Source: Nocardia mikamii NBRC 108933
GTDB lineage: Bacteria; Actinomycetota; Actinomycetes; Mycobacteriales; Mycobacteriaceae
DNA: 64,000 nucleotides
Assembly: GCF_001613505.1 (NCBI RefSeq)
Contig: NZ_BDCM01000012.1
Location: forward strand, 434,001-498,000
Reading direction: 5' to 3'
The translations under genes and the position numbers were made by a program. The notes below the pieces were generated by a model. That model saw only the letters and a list, made by a program, of their open reading frames with translations. It was not told the origin of the DNA and ran no database searches. This document shows positions 53,947 to 62,367 of this stretch, one piece after another; within the stretch, counting starts at the first letter, position 1; the number at the start of each line of letters is the position of its first letter.

Positions 53947-55154
53947 CGGGCGCCTCCTTCGACGGCGATCTCGCTGGACTGGGTGGCGGTGGGATGCGCG
54001 TCGGCGCGGCGGTCGACGGTCCTGGTTCGGCCGCCGCCGGGCACCGGCGTGCGCGCGACCGCCAGCGCGGCCAGCAACACCGGCACGCCGGCCAGGGTGA
54101 GCGCGGAGCCGGTCCCCCACAGCCGCCCGCAGGCGACGGCGGCGCCCAGGCCACAGATCCCACCGACCGCGACGACCAGGCCGGTCACGGCACTCCACCA
54201 CTGCTCGCTGCCCGGAAGTCGCTGTCGCAGCTGGTGATCCATCACCGAGAGGCAACGGATCCCCGCCGCGGCGGTAACCGCGACACCGACCATCGACTGC
54301 CACGCGCCCGGCGCGATCGCCACCAGCACCGGGCCGCCGGCGGCGAGAATCAGCAGCGGCGGCACCGCATCGAGCCGGTATTCGCGCGCGGCGACCACGA
54401 GCACCGCCGGCACCATCGCGACGGCCAGGCGCGCGGGCTGATCGGGGTCGAGCACCTCCCAGCGAAACAGCAGCAGATGCAGGGCCGGCAGCACCGTCGC
54501 CCCCAGTGCGAATCCGACTGCGCCATATCCCGTCGCTCCGCGCAGCGCGGTACCGGCCAGGCGAGGGCCGCCCGCGACACCGCCGAAGGATGTGTTCCGC
54601 ACCGACACCGACAATCCGGCCGCGATCACCACACTCCCGGCCACGAACAGCGCCTCGCCCGGTTGCCGGCCGCACGCGCCGGCCAGCACCGCACCCGCGA
54701 GCAACGCGGCCGTCACCGCTGCGTAGCAGACTCGGACACCGGCCACGGCCCGAGCGGTGACGAGCAGCGGTCCCGCCACCACACCGGCCACCACGACACC
54801 ACCCAGCAAGGCGGGCATCGACGAAAACAGGGCTGCGACAAGCATTCCCACGCCACCGGCGACGGCGAGCGCGCCGGCGCGGCGACTCGACGCGGTGAAC
54901 CGGAGCCGCACGCCCGGCACCACCGTCAGACCCCCGAGCACACCCGCGCTCAGGGCGATGTACCCCACGACCGCGCCGGGCAGCCCGACCACACCACCGA
55001 GCGGTTTGCTCAGCAAGACGATCTCGATACCCGCCATCGGCCCGGTCGCCGCCGCGGCGATGGCGAGCAGCCACATTCCGGTCCGGCTCGCGGGGGGCAG
55101 TTCAGCTGGCGTGGCTCCGGACCCGGGCCGCGCTCCCGCCGGTGGTGTCGTCAT
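53943..55154 (-). CDS. Multi-pass transporter-like protein (MFS-like)
   Basis: 403 residues, largely hydrophobic, with about eleven to twelve predicted helices (TGMWLLAIAAAATGPMAGIE through VPVLLAALAVART) and a polar C-terminal tail. No clear MFS signature A was found, so the MFS label is by topology only. GGAGG lies about 8 bases before the ATG, and the regulon palindrome ends 18 bases upstream. First gene of the operon with the three neocarzinostatin-like proteins; import of the ligand they bind, or export, is inferred. Confidence 0.7.
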   Translation of the reverse strand: MTTPPAGARPGSGATPAELPPASRTGMWLLAIAAAATGPMAGIEIVLLSKPLGGVVGLPGAVVGYIALSAGVLGGLTVVPGVRLRFTASSRRAGALAVAGGVGMLVAALFSSMPALLGGVVVAGVVAGPLLVTARAVAGVRVCYAAVTAALLAGAVLAGACGRQPGEALFVAGSVVIAAGLSVSVRNTSFGGVAGGPRLAGTALRGATGYGAVGFALGATVLPALHLLLFRWEVLDPDQPARLAVAMVPAVLVVAAREYRLDAVPPLLILAAGGPVLVAIAPGAWQSMVGVAVTAAAGIRCLSVMDHQLRQRLPGSEQWWSAVTGLVVAVGGICGLGAAVACGRLWGTGSALTLAGVPVLLAALAVARTPVPGGGRTRTVDRRADAHPTATQSSEIAVEGGAR

Positions 55155-55171
55155 TTCTCACCTCCGCCCGC

Positions 55172-55188
55172 GTTTCGCAGAAAGAAAC
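55172..55188. promoter_or_regulatory. Regulon palindrome 6, GTTTC-N7-GAAAC
   Basis: GTTTC-gcagaaa-GAAAC, 18 bases upstream of the transporter start at 55154. An extra GTTTC half site lies at 55192-55196. The remaining 254-bp divergent gap holds further half sites but no clear sigma-70 promoter. Confidence 0.8.
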
Positions 55189-55366
55189 ACGGTTTCGCAG
55201 TTGCCATATTGAACCGTCGGCGACGATGGCTGTCAAGCGAGAACAAGCACGTAACGGCGTGGAAACAGCCGATTTTCGCGATCCGGCGAGGATTGCGGCA
55301 CAAATCTCGACCGACCACTGGACAGATGCGCGGCACCGGTACAGAATCGCAACTGTTGGAAACAGC

Positions 55367-55383
55367 GTTTCGTTCTACGAAAC
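55367..55383. promoter_or_regulatory. Regulon palindrome 7, GTTTC-N7-GAAAC
   Basis: GTTTC-gttctac-GAAAC, 26 bases upstream of the nitrilase ATG at 55409, i.e. at the promoter of the putative chlorophyll-degradation operon; perfect arms. Confidence 0.82.
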
Positions 55384-55408
55384 GGGTTCGATAAGGAGGT
55401 GCGCGCTC

Positions 55409-57100
55409 ATGACGCGAGTCGCCGCCGTCCAGCTCGCCGCCGGCACCGATGTCGCGGTCAACCTCGCCACCTGCCTGCGCCTCATCGACGACGCCGCAGC
55501 GCACGCGCCGGACCTGGTCGTCCTGCCCGAGTTCTGTAACCACCTATCGTGGTACGCCGACCGCGACCACGCGCACCGAATGGCATGCCGCATCGGAGAT
55601 CGATTCCTGAGCGCGATCGCCGAACGCGCCGCACGGCATCGGATGTACGTCAAGATCGGGGTCACGCTGGCCCGAGACGACGGCCGCACCACCGGCACCG
55701 GCCTGCTGTTCGGCCCCGACGGCGCACTGCTCGCCCAGTCCGACAAGCAGATTCTGATGGGCGCCGAGAACGATCACCTCGACCCCGGCGACTCCGATTC
55801 CGAGATCGTCGACACCCCGCTGGGCCGCATCGGCCTGTACGCCTGCATGGAAGGCGTCATCTGCGAGGTGACCCGGTCGCTCGCGGTACGAGGGGCGCAA
55901 CTGCTGCTCAACAGCCTCAACTCCTTCGCCGTCGACGAGGCGAGCCTGCACATCCCGGTGCGTGCGGCGGAGAACAAGGTCTGGGTGGTGGCGGCCAACA
56001 AGGTCGGGCCGCTGCTGCCCGACGACGAGCTGCCCTCGATCGCGTCCAGGCTGGGGGTGCCGCCGGATCGGTTGCACGGCGCCGGCGAGAGCCAGATCGT
56101 CGCACCGGACGGGACAACGGTGGCGCGCGCGCCGGTACACGGTGAGGCCGTGGTCGTGGCGGATATCGATATCGGTCTCGCCGACGACAAACGACGCCCG
56201 GACGGAACCGATGTGCTCGCCGCTCGCCGCCCGCGGCTCTACGCCCCGATGCTCGACATCTCGCACCGGCGCGCCCCTGCCGGTGCGCCAACCCTTCCCG
56301 TGGCCGCGGCCCTCGCCGATCTCGGCCTCATCGCCGATACCGCCCGCAGCGGCGCCGCAGTGATCGTGCTGCCGGCGCTGACCGGCCGAGGCGATGCCGC
56401 ACCGGGAACAGCATTGGCGGCCGAGTCCCCATCCGCGACGGTGTCCATTCCGGAGGTGGCGGCGGCGCTGCGGGGGACGACAGCGCATGTCGTGGTATCC
56501 CTGCGCGACGGCGACGCCCATGCCGGAGTGCTGGTGAACGCGGAGGGCGTGGTCGGATGTCAGCGCCAGCTGCACCGCACCGAACGCCACTCGTGGCTGT
56601 CGGATCTGGGCTCCGCCCTGGAGATCTTCGAAATGCCTTGGGGCCGATTGGCTCTCGTGGTAGGTGACGATGCACTGTTTCCCGAGACCTTCCGCCTGGC
56701 CGCGGTCCGGGACGCCGATGTGGTGGCGGTGCCACACGTTCTCGGCGAACCCTGGGAAACGCGGCTCGGCCTGCCGGAACGCGCGGCGGAGAATCGGCTC
56801 AACATCGTTGCCGCCGCCGAGGATTCGACCGGGGCGCTGGCCGGTTCGATCTACGCGCTGAGCGCGGATTTCACCTTGTGGACGTCCTGGAGCGGGCCGT
56901 TCACCGGCGTGATCAGCGTCCCGCAGGTGACCTCCGCCCCGGCCGGCGCGAACCGGGTGCAGGCCGACATCCGACCGGCCCAGGCCGTGAACCGCGCCGT
57001 ATCCCGGGGCACCGATCTGGTCGCGGGCCGTCCCGCCGCCGCCGTGTCCGCCCTCCTGCGCGAACCCGCCACCGCGACAACCGAACCGGAGCTGCCATGA
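55409..57100 (+). CDS. Tandem nitrilase-superfamily protein, second domain degenerate
   Basis: 563 residues with two carbon-nitrogen hydrolase domains. Domain 1 (about 1-275) has the intact triad Glu41 (VVLPEFCNH), Lys113 (QSDKQILMG) and Cys146 (LYACMEG). Domain 2 (about 285-520) keeps the fold but reads LPALTG, RQLHRTE and VVGDDALFPE at the corresponding places, so Glu, Lys and Cys are lost. The active half should hydrolyse an amide or nitrile; the second is probably structural or regulatory. AAGGAGG precedes the ATG. First gene of the 55.4-63.1 kb operon. Confidence 0.87.
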   Translation: MTRVAAVQLAAGTDVAVNLATCLRLIDDAAAHAPDLVVLPEFCNHLSWYADRDHAHRMACRIGDRFLSAIAERAARHRMYVKIGVTLARDDGRTTGTGLLFGPDGALLAQSDKQILMGAENDHLDPGDSDSEIVDTPLGRIGLYACMEGVICEVTRSLAVRGAQLLLNSLNSFAVDEASLHIPVRAAENKVWVVAANKVGPLLPDDELPSIASRLGVPPDRLHGAGESQIVAPDGTTVARAPVHGEAVVVADIDIGLADDKRRPDGTDVLAARRPRLYAPMLDISHRRAPAGAPTLPVAAALADLGLIADTARSGAAVIVLPALTGRGDAAPGTALAAESPSATVSIPEVAAALRGTTAHVVVSLRDGDAHAGVLVNAEGVVGCQRQLHRTERHSWLSDLGSALEIFEMPWGRLALVVGDDALFPETFRLAAVRDADVVAVPHVLGEPWETRLGLPERAAENRLNIVAAAEDSTGALAGSIYALSADFTLWTSWSGPFTGVISVPQVTSAPAGANRVQADIRPAQAVNRAVSRGTDLVAGRPAAAVSALLREPATATTEPELP

Positions 57101-57906
57101 GTGAAACCGTGCAACATGTCGAGCAGATGGTCGACGAGAACCCCAGAACCGATGTCACCGAGATATTTTCGGAATGGCAGGAGCTGCTGGCCGGACTGCA
57201 GGCCAGGATCGCCGGCCGCTTCGAACTGACCCGCGACCCGAGCACCGCCGACCTCGACTCCTACGGTGACGCGGCGACAGGGCCCTCCGGCCGCCTCGCC
57301 GCCTACACCGGACCCGAGATCGACTGGCTGGTGCATTCCTGGATCGGCGATCCCCGCACCGGTTTCGTGAACATGCACCTCACCGCGTGGCTCGGGCCGC
57401 AGGTACGGGTTCCTCATCTGGCGTCGGCGCTGCTGCTGTGGCCGCAGGGCTGGTTCTACGTGGATGCGGTGCCGCGCGGTGATCTGGTGGGCGACGGCGA
57501 CTATTACGACCGCTACTACGCCGAGGCCGACGAGCCGTGGCTGGCGTTCAAGGCGGACCACCCCGACTTCACCTGGTTCACCAGCCGCACCGGATTCATC
57601 CGCACCAGCCTCTCACCGGTCGCCTACTGCTATTCCTTCCCGCCCACCCGGCCCAATCTCGACACGGTGGCCGAACTGCTCACCGCCAAGGTCGACCAGT
57701 GGCTGGGATGGGTGGACGCCGCCGAAGCGGTGCCCGACGACGAACGCGCCGGCCTCGCGGCCCGGGATCTGCGGATCCGCCGCAACATCGCCGAACGCGA
57801 TCCCGCGAACGTCATGGGCGAGCGCATGTTCGGCCCCGACCTCACCCAGCGACTGGTGCGCGCCCTCTGGGGCGGCGACCGGGTGCTGCCGCGGCCGGTG
57901 GGGTGA
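57097..57906 (+). CDS. Red chlorophyll catabolite reductase-like protein (copy 1)
   Basis: 269 residues. The core VPHLASALLLWPQGWFYVDAVPRGDLVGDGDYYDRYY (about 108-143) and the following FIRTSLSPVAY match, in order, the plant RCCR blocks around PHF, LLPRxDL, DY-YY and SPTA; the tail MFGPDLTQRLVRALW also fits. RCCR and the related bilin reductases reduce linear tetrapyrroles with ferredoxin. The residue aligned by eye with the catalytic Glu of plant RCCR is Ala here, so the activity may differ. Overlaps the nitrilase stop (ATGA). Confidence 0.72.
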   Translation: MSETVQHVEQMVDENPRTDVTEIFSEWQELLAGLQARIAGRFELTRDPSTADLDSYGDAATGPSGRLAAYTGPEIDWLVHSWIGDPRTGFVNMHLTAWLGPQVRVPHLASALLLWPQGWFYVDAVPRGDLVGDGDYYDRYYAEADEPWLAFKADHPDFTWFTSRTGFIRTSLSPVAYCYSFPPTRPNLDTVAELLTAKVDQWLGWVDAAEAVPDDERAGLAARDLRIRRNIAERDPANVMGERMFGPDLTQRLVRALWGGDRVLPRPVG

Positions 57907-57908
57907 AC

Positions 57909-58850
57909 ATGAGCTTGATCCGCTCCCTGTGGTGGTCCGCGCGCACCGACGGCGACGCGCCCTTCGACACCGCCCACCTCAAGCTCTACTACCCCGCCGT
58001 CGCCTCCGGCGACGATGCCGAGCGGCTCACCGGCGTCTTCGCTCCCGATCCGGCCGGCGCGCCCTATCCGGTGGTGGTCTTCCTGTCCGGCGTCAATGTC
58101 GGGCAGGACAGCTATCGCCGATTCGCGACCGCGATCGCCGAATCCGGTTATGTGGTGGTCACCTTCGATCGCGTCGCCGATCTGTTCGGTGGGCAGCGCG
58201 GGCTCACGCCCGGCGTCGATCTGGCGGCCGCGCGACCCGACACCTATGGCACCAGGCCCACCTGCCCGACCATCCCGGCGGTGCTGGACGCGCTGGCCGA
58301 ACTGAACACCACCGAACCGTTGCGCGGCGCACTCGATCTGGAGCGCGTCGCACTGGGCGGGCATTCGGCGGGCGGCACCGTGGTGTTGCAATCGGCGCGG
58401 TACTTCCCTTGCGTGCGCGCGGTTTTCGCGTGGGGTGCGCACACCATGGTCGCCACCATGCTGGGCTGGGACCCGGGTACGGTGCTCCCGGCGCAGGTGA
58501 GCTGCCCGGTGCTGCTGGGTGTCGGCGGCAACGACGGCGTGATCAAGGGCAGCGCCGACCGCTACGGCGAGGGCGAGGATCGCCCGGATCCGGTGGCCCG
58601 CACCTTCGCCGAGGCACTGCCCGACGGCGATCATCTGCTCGCGATCGTGCCCGGCGCCAATCATTTCGGCATCGCCGACGCCGATCCGACCGCGGCCCGC
58701 GCCTTCCTCGACGGCCCTGCGGAGTCCGATGCCCTGCCCCGGTTCGCGCGGCTGACCACGCTGTTTCTGAACACTCATCTGAAGGCTTCAGCGAGCGCTC
58801 GCGACGAATTATCGGGTTTCGACGACGGAATGCTGCTGAAGCGGCACTGA
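57909..58850 (+). CDS. Chlorophyllase-like alpha/beta hydrolase
   Basis: 313 residues. PYPVVVFLSGVNVGQDSY (oxyanion strand), nucleophile Ser in LGGHSAGGTVV (plants have GHSRGG), Asp in LGVGGNDGV and His in PGANHFGIAD form a full triad. The overall order matches chlorophyllase and dienelactone hydrolase relatives. Chlorophyllase removes the phytol chain of chlorophyll. The ATG begins 3 bases after the RCCR-like stop. Generic esterase is the alternative; the neighbours make the chlorophyll(ide) reading plausible. Confidence 0.72.
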   Translation: MSLIRSLWWSARTDGDAPFDTAHLKLYYPAVASGDDAERLTGVFAPDPAGAPYPVVVFLSGVNVGQDSYRRFATAIAESGYVVVTFDRVADLFGGQRGLTPGVDLAAARPDTYGTRPTCPTIPAVLDALAELNTTEPLRGALDLERVALGGHSAGGTVVLQSARYFPCVRAVFAWGAHTMVATMLGWDPGTVLPAQVSCPVLLGVGGNDGVIKGSADRYGEGEDRPDPVARTFAEALPDGDHLLAIVPGANHFGIADADPTAARAFLDGPAESDALPRFARLTTLFLNTHLKASASARDELSGFDDGMLLKRH

Positions 58851-58860
58851 GGAGATCACG

Positions 58861-59982
58861 GTGCTCAAAAACTTTTGGTACGCACTGGAATTCGCGGACA
58901 AGGTCGGGCCGACACCGCGCCGGGCGACCTGCCTGGGCCAGGACTTCGTGCTCTACCGCACCGAGTCCGGCGCGCCGGTCTGCCTGTCGGATCTGTGCGT
59001 GCACCGCGGCGGCGCCTTGTCGCTGGGAACGGTGAGCGGGGACTGCATCACCTGCCCATACCACGGCTGGCAATACGACTCCGGGGGCGTGTGCGTCCGC
59101 ATCCCCGCCAACGCGCCCGGACGGGCCATCCCCCGCAAGGCGCGAGTGGACGCCTATCCGGCGGTGGAGCGCTATGGCATGGTGTGGGCGTTTCTCGGCG
59201 ATCTGCCCGAGGCGCAGCGGCCTCCGATTCCGGAGATTCCGCAGTGGGAGGATCCGGGGTTTCGGGCCGTCCAGTACGAGATGGTCATCGACGCCAATTA
59301 CGAACGCGCCTTCGAGAACGTGGTGGATGCCTCGCACACGCCCTTCGTGCACGGCACCGCGTTCGGCAACCCGGACAAGCCACAGATCCCGGATTTCCGG
59401 GTGCGGCAGACGGACTGGTCGGCGGAGGCGGATATCCCCCTGAGCCCACCACCACCGAAGGGGCTGTGGGGCCTGCTGTTTCGCGGCAGGGCGATGCCGG
59501 AGTACGTGACCGTCACGAATGCCTGGTATCTGCCGAATATCGTGAAACTGCATGTGCGGCTGCCGATCGGCGATCTGATGCTCTACGACTTCAACATTCC
59601 GCTCTCGCAGGACCGCACACTGATCAAGATTCTCGGCTTCCGCAACTTCTTCACCGGCTCCTGGGCCGACGGCAACGCCCGCAAACGCATCGAGAAGATC
59701 CTGCTGCAGGACCGGCCGGTGGTGGAATCCCAACGCCCGGAGCTGCTTCCGTTCGACCTGTCCGACGAGCTGCATGTGCGCAGCGATGCCCTGCAGGTCG
59801 CCTACCGCCGGCGCCGCGCCCAGTTGATCAAGGACGGCTGGTGGCTCGGTGGCGACGATGTGATCACCGGCGATGCGCCGCGGCGCAGGGCCACCGTCAT
59901 CGCCTCGCCCGCACGCCTGGACGATCCCGAACTCGCCGCCGCCTGGGTGCACAAGGCCCGCCAGGGAGGAGACCCACGATGA
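58861..59982 (+). CDS. Rieske oxygenase, pheophorbide a oxygenase-like
   Basis: 373 residues. The Rieske centre is CVHRGGALSLG ... CPYHGWQYD (C-x-H, C-x2-H; about 41-66), and the mononuclear iron site is ENVVDASHTPFVHGTAFG (Asp, two His; about 150-168). This belongs to the VanA/PaO-type oxygenases rather than the two-subunit dioxygenases. In plants PaO opens the macrocycle of pheophorbide a. The plant C-terminal CxxC and membrane segments are absent. No reductase gene is adjacent. GTG start after GAGGAG. Confidence 0.82.
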   Translation: MLKNFWYALEFADKVGPTPRRATCLGQDFVLYRTESGAPVCLSDLCVHRGGALSLGTVSGDCITCPYHGWQYDSGGVCVRIPANAPGRAIPRKARVDAYPAVERYGMVWAFLGDLPEAQRPPIPEIPQWEDPGFRAVQYEMVIDANYERAFENVVDASHTPFVHGTAFGNPDKPQIPDFRVRQTDWSAEADIPLSPPPPKGLWGLLFRGRAMPEYVTVTNAWYLPNIVKLHVRLPIGDLMLYDFNIPLSQDRTLIKILGFRNFFTGSWADGNARKRIEKILLQDRPVVESQRPELLPFDLSDELHVRSDALQVAYRRRRAQLIKDGWWLGGDDVITGDAPRRRATVIASPARLDDPELAAAWVHKARQGGDPR

Positions 59983-60668
59983 GCCTGCCCACCACGCTGA
60001 GTACCCGAACTCTCGAAACACTCTCCAGCGCAACGGGTTCGACCGTCGTCGAAGACAGAGTGCTGACCGGTCCCCTGTCACCCGAACCGGTGGGCAGGCT
60101 GCGGGTGTCGCGTGGCGGTCCGATCGACAAGGTGGTGACCGTCGATCTGGTGGTGCCGCCCATCGGCCTGGACAGCCATATGATCTTCGCGTTCACCGCG
60201 GCCGATTCCGCGGTGCCGCATTTCACGCTCGACGCGGTCTACGGCGGCGAGTACTACGCCATGCATCTCGACCTGATTCCGCGTGCCGATCTGGCGGTGA
60301 ATCTGGACTATCTGGACGCCGCATATCTTCCGTTGACACCGCTGCTGGATGCGGCCTGGCAGCTCGACGGCGTCTCACCGGCCGCCATCGGTCCCCGGCA
60401 GCGGGCGCTGATGTCGCCGTGGATGGTGGTGTGCCGGGCGAGCGCACCGGCATTCGAGCAGCTCACCGAGACCGTCGACGCATACCTGCGGCATTGGCTC
60501 ACCCTGCTGGACAAGGGCGTTCCGGCCCCGGATGCCGATCTGCCGGCCCGCGACCGCGCGAACCGCGCCAACCTGTTCAGCCCCGAGGTCGACCCGGTGT
60601 GGCATCAGGTGACCCGCCTGCTGGGCGCCGAGCAATCCGAACAGGTGCGCCGGGAGTTGCGAGGATGA
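59979..60668 (+). CDS. Red chlorophyll catabolite reductase-like protein (copy 2)
   Basis: 229 residues, the clearer RCCR homologue. VPHFTLDAVYGGEYYAMHLDLIPRADLAVNLDYLDAAY (about 65-102) follows plant RCCR almost block for block, with SPWMVVCRA and WLTLLDKG as the later conserved parts. The Glu of the plant PHF-x-x-E motif is Asp here. Expected role: reduction of the linear tetrapyrrole made by the overlapping Rieske enzyme (ATGA), in the same order as PaO-RCCR channelling in plants. Confidence 0.78.
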   Translation: MSLPTTLSTRTLETLSSATGSTVVEDRVLTGPLSPEPVGRLRVSRGGPIDKVVTVDLVVPPIGLDSHMIFAFTAADSAVPHFTLDAVYGGEYYAMHLDLIPRADLAVNLDYLDAAYLPLTPLLDAAWQLDGVSPAAIGPRQRALMSPWMVVCRASAPAFEQLTETVDAYLRHWLTLLDKGVPAPDADLPARDRANRANLFSPEVDPVWHQVTRLLGAEQSEQVRRELRG

Positions 60669-61579
60669 GCAGCGCCGAGCCGAGCCGCTGGCAGCAACGC
60701 ATCGCGGGCGAATGGGTGGGGCGGCCCTCGCTGTTCGACGCCGAGGGCGTCTGGCTGGGATTCGAGGATATCCGCCGGTCCTCGGTGTTCGAGGACGGCA
60801 CGACCACCTACTACATGGACGGCGGGCTCACCGGCGGCGGGCGGCTGGCCGGGCGGTTCGCCCTGGGCGCCCCGTTCGAATTCGGTGTTCTGGACTCCGA
60901 CGGCGATCGCATCTACACCGGGCCCGACTTCTACGGTTCCGGGCAGCCCTACGGCGGATTCGTCGACGCCCACTACTACAGCCCCGGCTGGCAGGTCTCA
61001 CTGAACACGTGGAATCAGACGATCGAGGACACCCAGGTGTATTCGTCGGTGCTGTATCAGGGCCCGGCGATGGTCGGCGTGTTCACCGGGCTCTACACCC
61101 GCGATCCGGCGCTCGCCGAGGAGCGAGTGAATACCGAAACACGGTGCGGCGAAGTCACATTCACCTTCCCCACCAAGGACGACAGTTGCTATGCCGGCGA
61201 TCTGGAACTGTGGTCGGCGGAGCAGCGTAGCCTCGGCACAACTCGGCTGACCCGCACCGTCGCGCCCCTCGATCTGCTCACCGCATCGCATCGGCTCGAG
61301 TTCGCGGGGCCGCTCGGAGCCGAGAGCGATGTCGTCGTCCGTCGCGACGGCGCACGCAGTTTCCACGAGGGCCCCGATGCGTTCGGCAACGGATTGGCCT
61401 GCGGCCGCGCCAATTTCGTGCGTCTGCACCACAGTGACGGCCGCCGGCTGATCGGCCGGGAATTCATGATGGACGCCGAACCGGGAATGGGCGCGGGGTC
61501 CACTGTCGCGGTCGCCTATCAACTGTTCGAACACAACCGGCTGTCGGTGATCATGCACGGCGTTCTGGAGCGGCAATGA
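60665..61579 (+). CDS. Calycin/lipocalin-like protein, unknown function
   Basis: 304 residues. The opening WQQRIAGEWVGRPSLFDAEG and many alternating strands (TTTYYMDGGLTGGGRLAGRF, GWQVSLNTWNQTIEDTQVYSSVLYQG) suggest one or two beta-barrels of calycin type, as in cyanobacterial DUF3598-like proteins and bilin lyases. No catalytic motif is evident. Overlaps with both neighbours (ATGA) place it firmly in the tetrapyrrole operon, where it could bind a pigment intermediate. I do not recognise it with certainty. Confidence 0.6.
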   Translation: MSSAEPSRWQQRIAGEWVGRPSLFDAEGVWLGFEDIRRSSVFEDGTTTYYMDGGLTGGGRLAGRFALGAPFEFGVLDSDGDRIYTGPDFYGSGQPYGGFVDAHYYSPGWQVSLNTWNQTIEDTQVYSSVLYQGPAMVGVFTGLYTRDPALAEERVNTETRCGEVTFTFPTKDDSCYAGDLELWSAEQRSLGTTRLTRTVAPLDLLTASHRLEFAGPLGAESDVVVRRDGARSFHEGPDAFGNGLACGRANFVRLHHSDGRRLIGREFMMDAEPGMGAGSTVAVAYQLFEHNRLSVIMHGVLERQ

Positions 61580-62343
61580 GCAGCGTGGTCATCACCGGCG
61601 GCACCCGGGGTATCGGATTGGGGATGGCCCGGGCGCTACTGGCCCGCGGCCATCGAGTCGCGGTCTGCGGCACCGACCCGCGGCGGATCGAATCGGCACG
61701 CGCCGAACTCGGGGAGGCGGCCGTTGTGCTGGCCGCCGACACCACCGATCGCGACGATCTGCGCAGGCTGTGGGATGCGACGGCACAACGATTCGGCGCC
61801 GTGGACATCTGGATCAACAACGCCGGCGTCTCCCAGACCCGCGCGCCGATGTGGGAGCTACCGGACGCCGTGGTGCGAAAGGTGATCGATACCAATCTGA
61901 TCGGCGTCCTCAACGGCTGCGCGGTCGCGATTGCCGGCATGTCCGAGCACGGCGGCCACATCTGGAATATGGAGGGGTTGGGCAGCGACGGACGCACCGT
62001 ACCCGGACTCGGCGTCTACGGAGCCAGCAAGCGTGCGGTCCGCTACCTCACCGTGGCGCTCGCCGAGGAGGTTCCGCCCGGCGTCTCGGTCGGTGTACTC
62101 AGCCCCGGCCTGGTCACCACCGATCTGCTCACCCACGGATACACCGACCCGGACGAATTGGCCAAGGCCCGCAGGATCTTCACCATTCTCGCCGACCCGG
62201 TGGACACCGTCGCGCCCTGGCTGGCCGAGCGGGCAGTCACTCGCACCCGCAACGGTGCCCGGGTCGAGTGGCTTACCACGGGCAAGGTGATCCGCCGCTT
62301 CGCCGCGGCACCGTTTCGCACCCGCGACCCGTTCGTCGCGTAA
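61576..62343 (+). CDS. Short-chain reductase, NYC1/NOL chlorophyll b reductase-like
   Basis: 255 residues. TGGTRGIGLGMARALL (cofactor), VDIWINNAG, TNLIGVLNGC, GGHIWNMEGLGSDG and VYGASKRAVRYL (Tyr-x3-Lys) parallel plant NYC1/NOL blocks INIWINNAG, TNLIGS, GGHIFNMDGAGSGG and VYGSTK. The C terminus WLTTGKVIRRF echoes NYLTPPRILL. These enzymes reduce the formyl group of chlorophyll b with NADPH. The likeness exceeds that of an average SDR, though activity must be shown. It overlaps the calycin-like gene. Confidence 0.75.
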   Translation: MSSVVITGGTRGIGLGMARALLARGHRVAVCGTDPRRIESARAELGEAAVVLAADTTDRDDLRRLWDATAQRFGAVDIWINNAGVSQTRAPMWELPDAVVRKVIDTNLIGVLNGCAVAIAGMSEHGGHIWNMEGLGSDGRTVPGLGVYGASKRAVRYLTVALAEEVPPGVSVGVLSPGLVTTDLLTHGYTDPDELAKARRIFTILADPVDTVAPWLAERAVTRTRNGARVEWLTTGKVIRRFAAAPFRTRDPFVA

Positions 62344-62367
62344 CCGATTGCAGAAGGAGCTGGTTCG

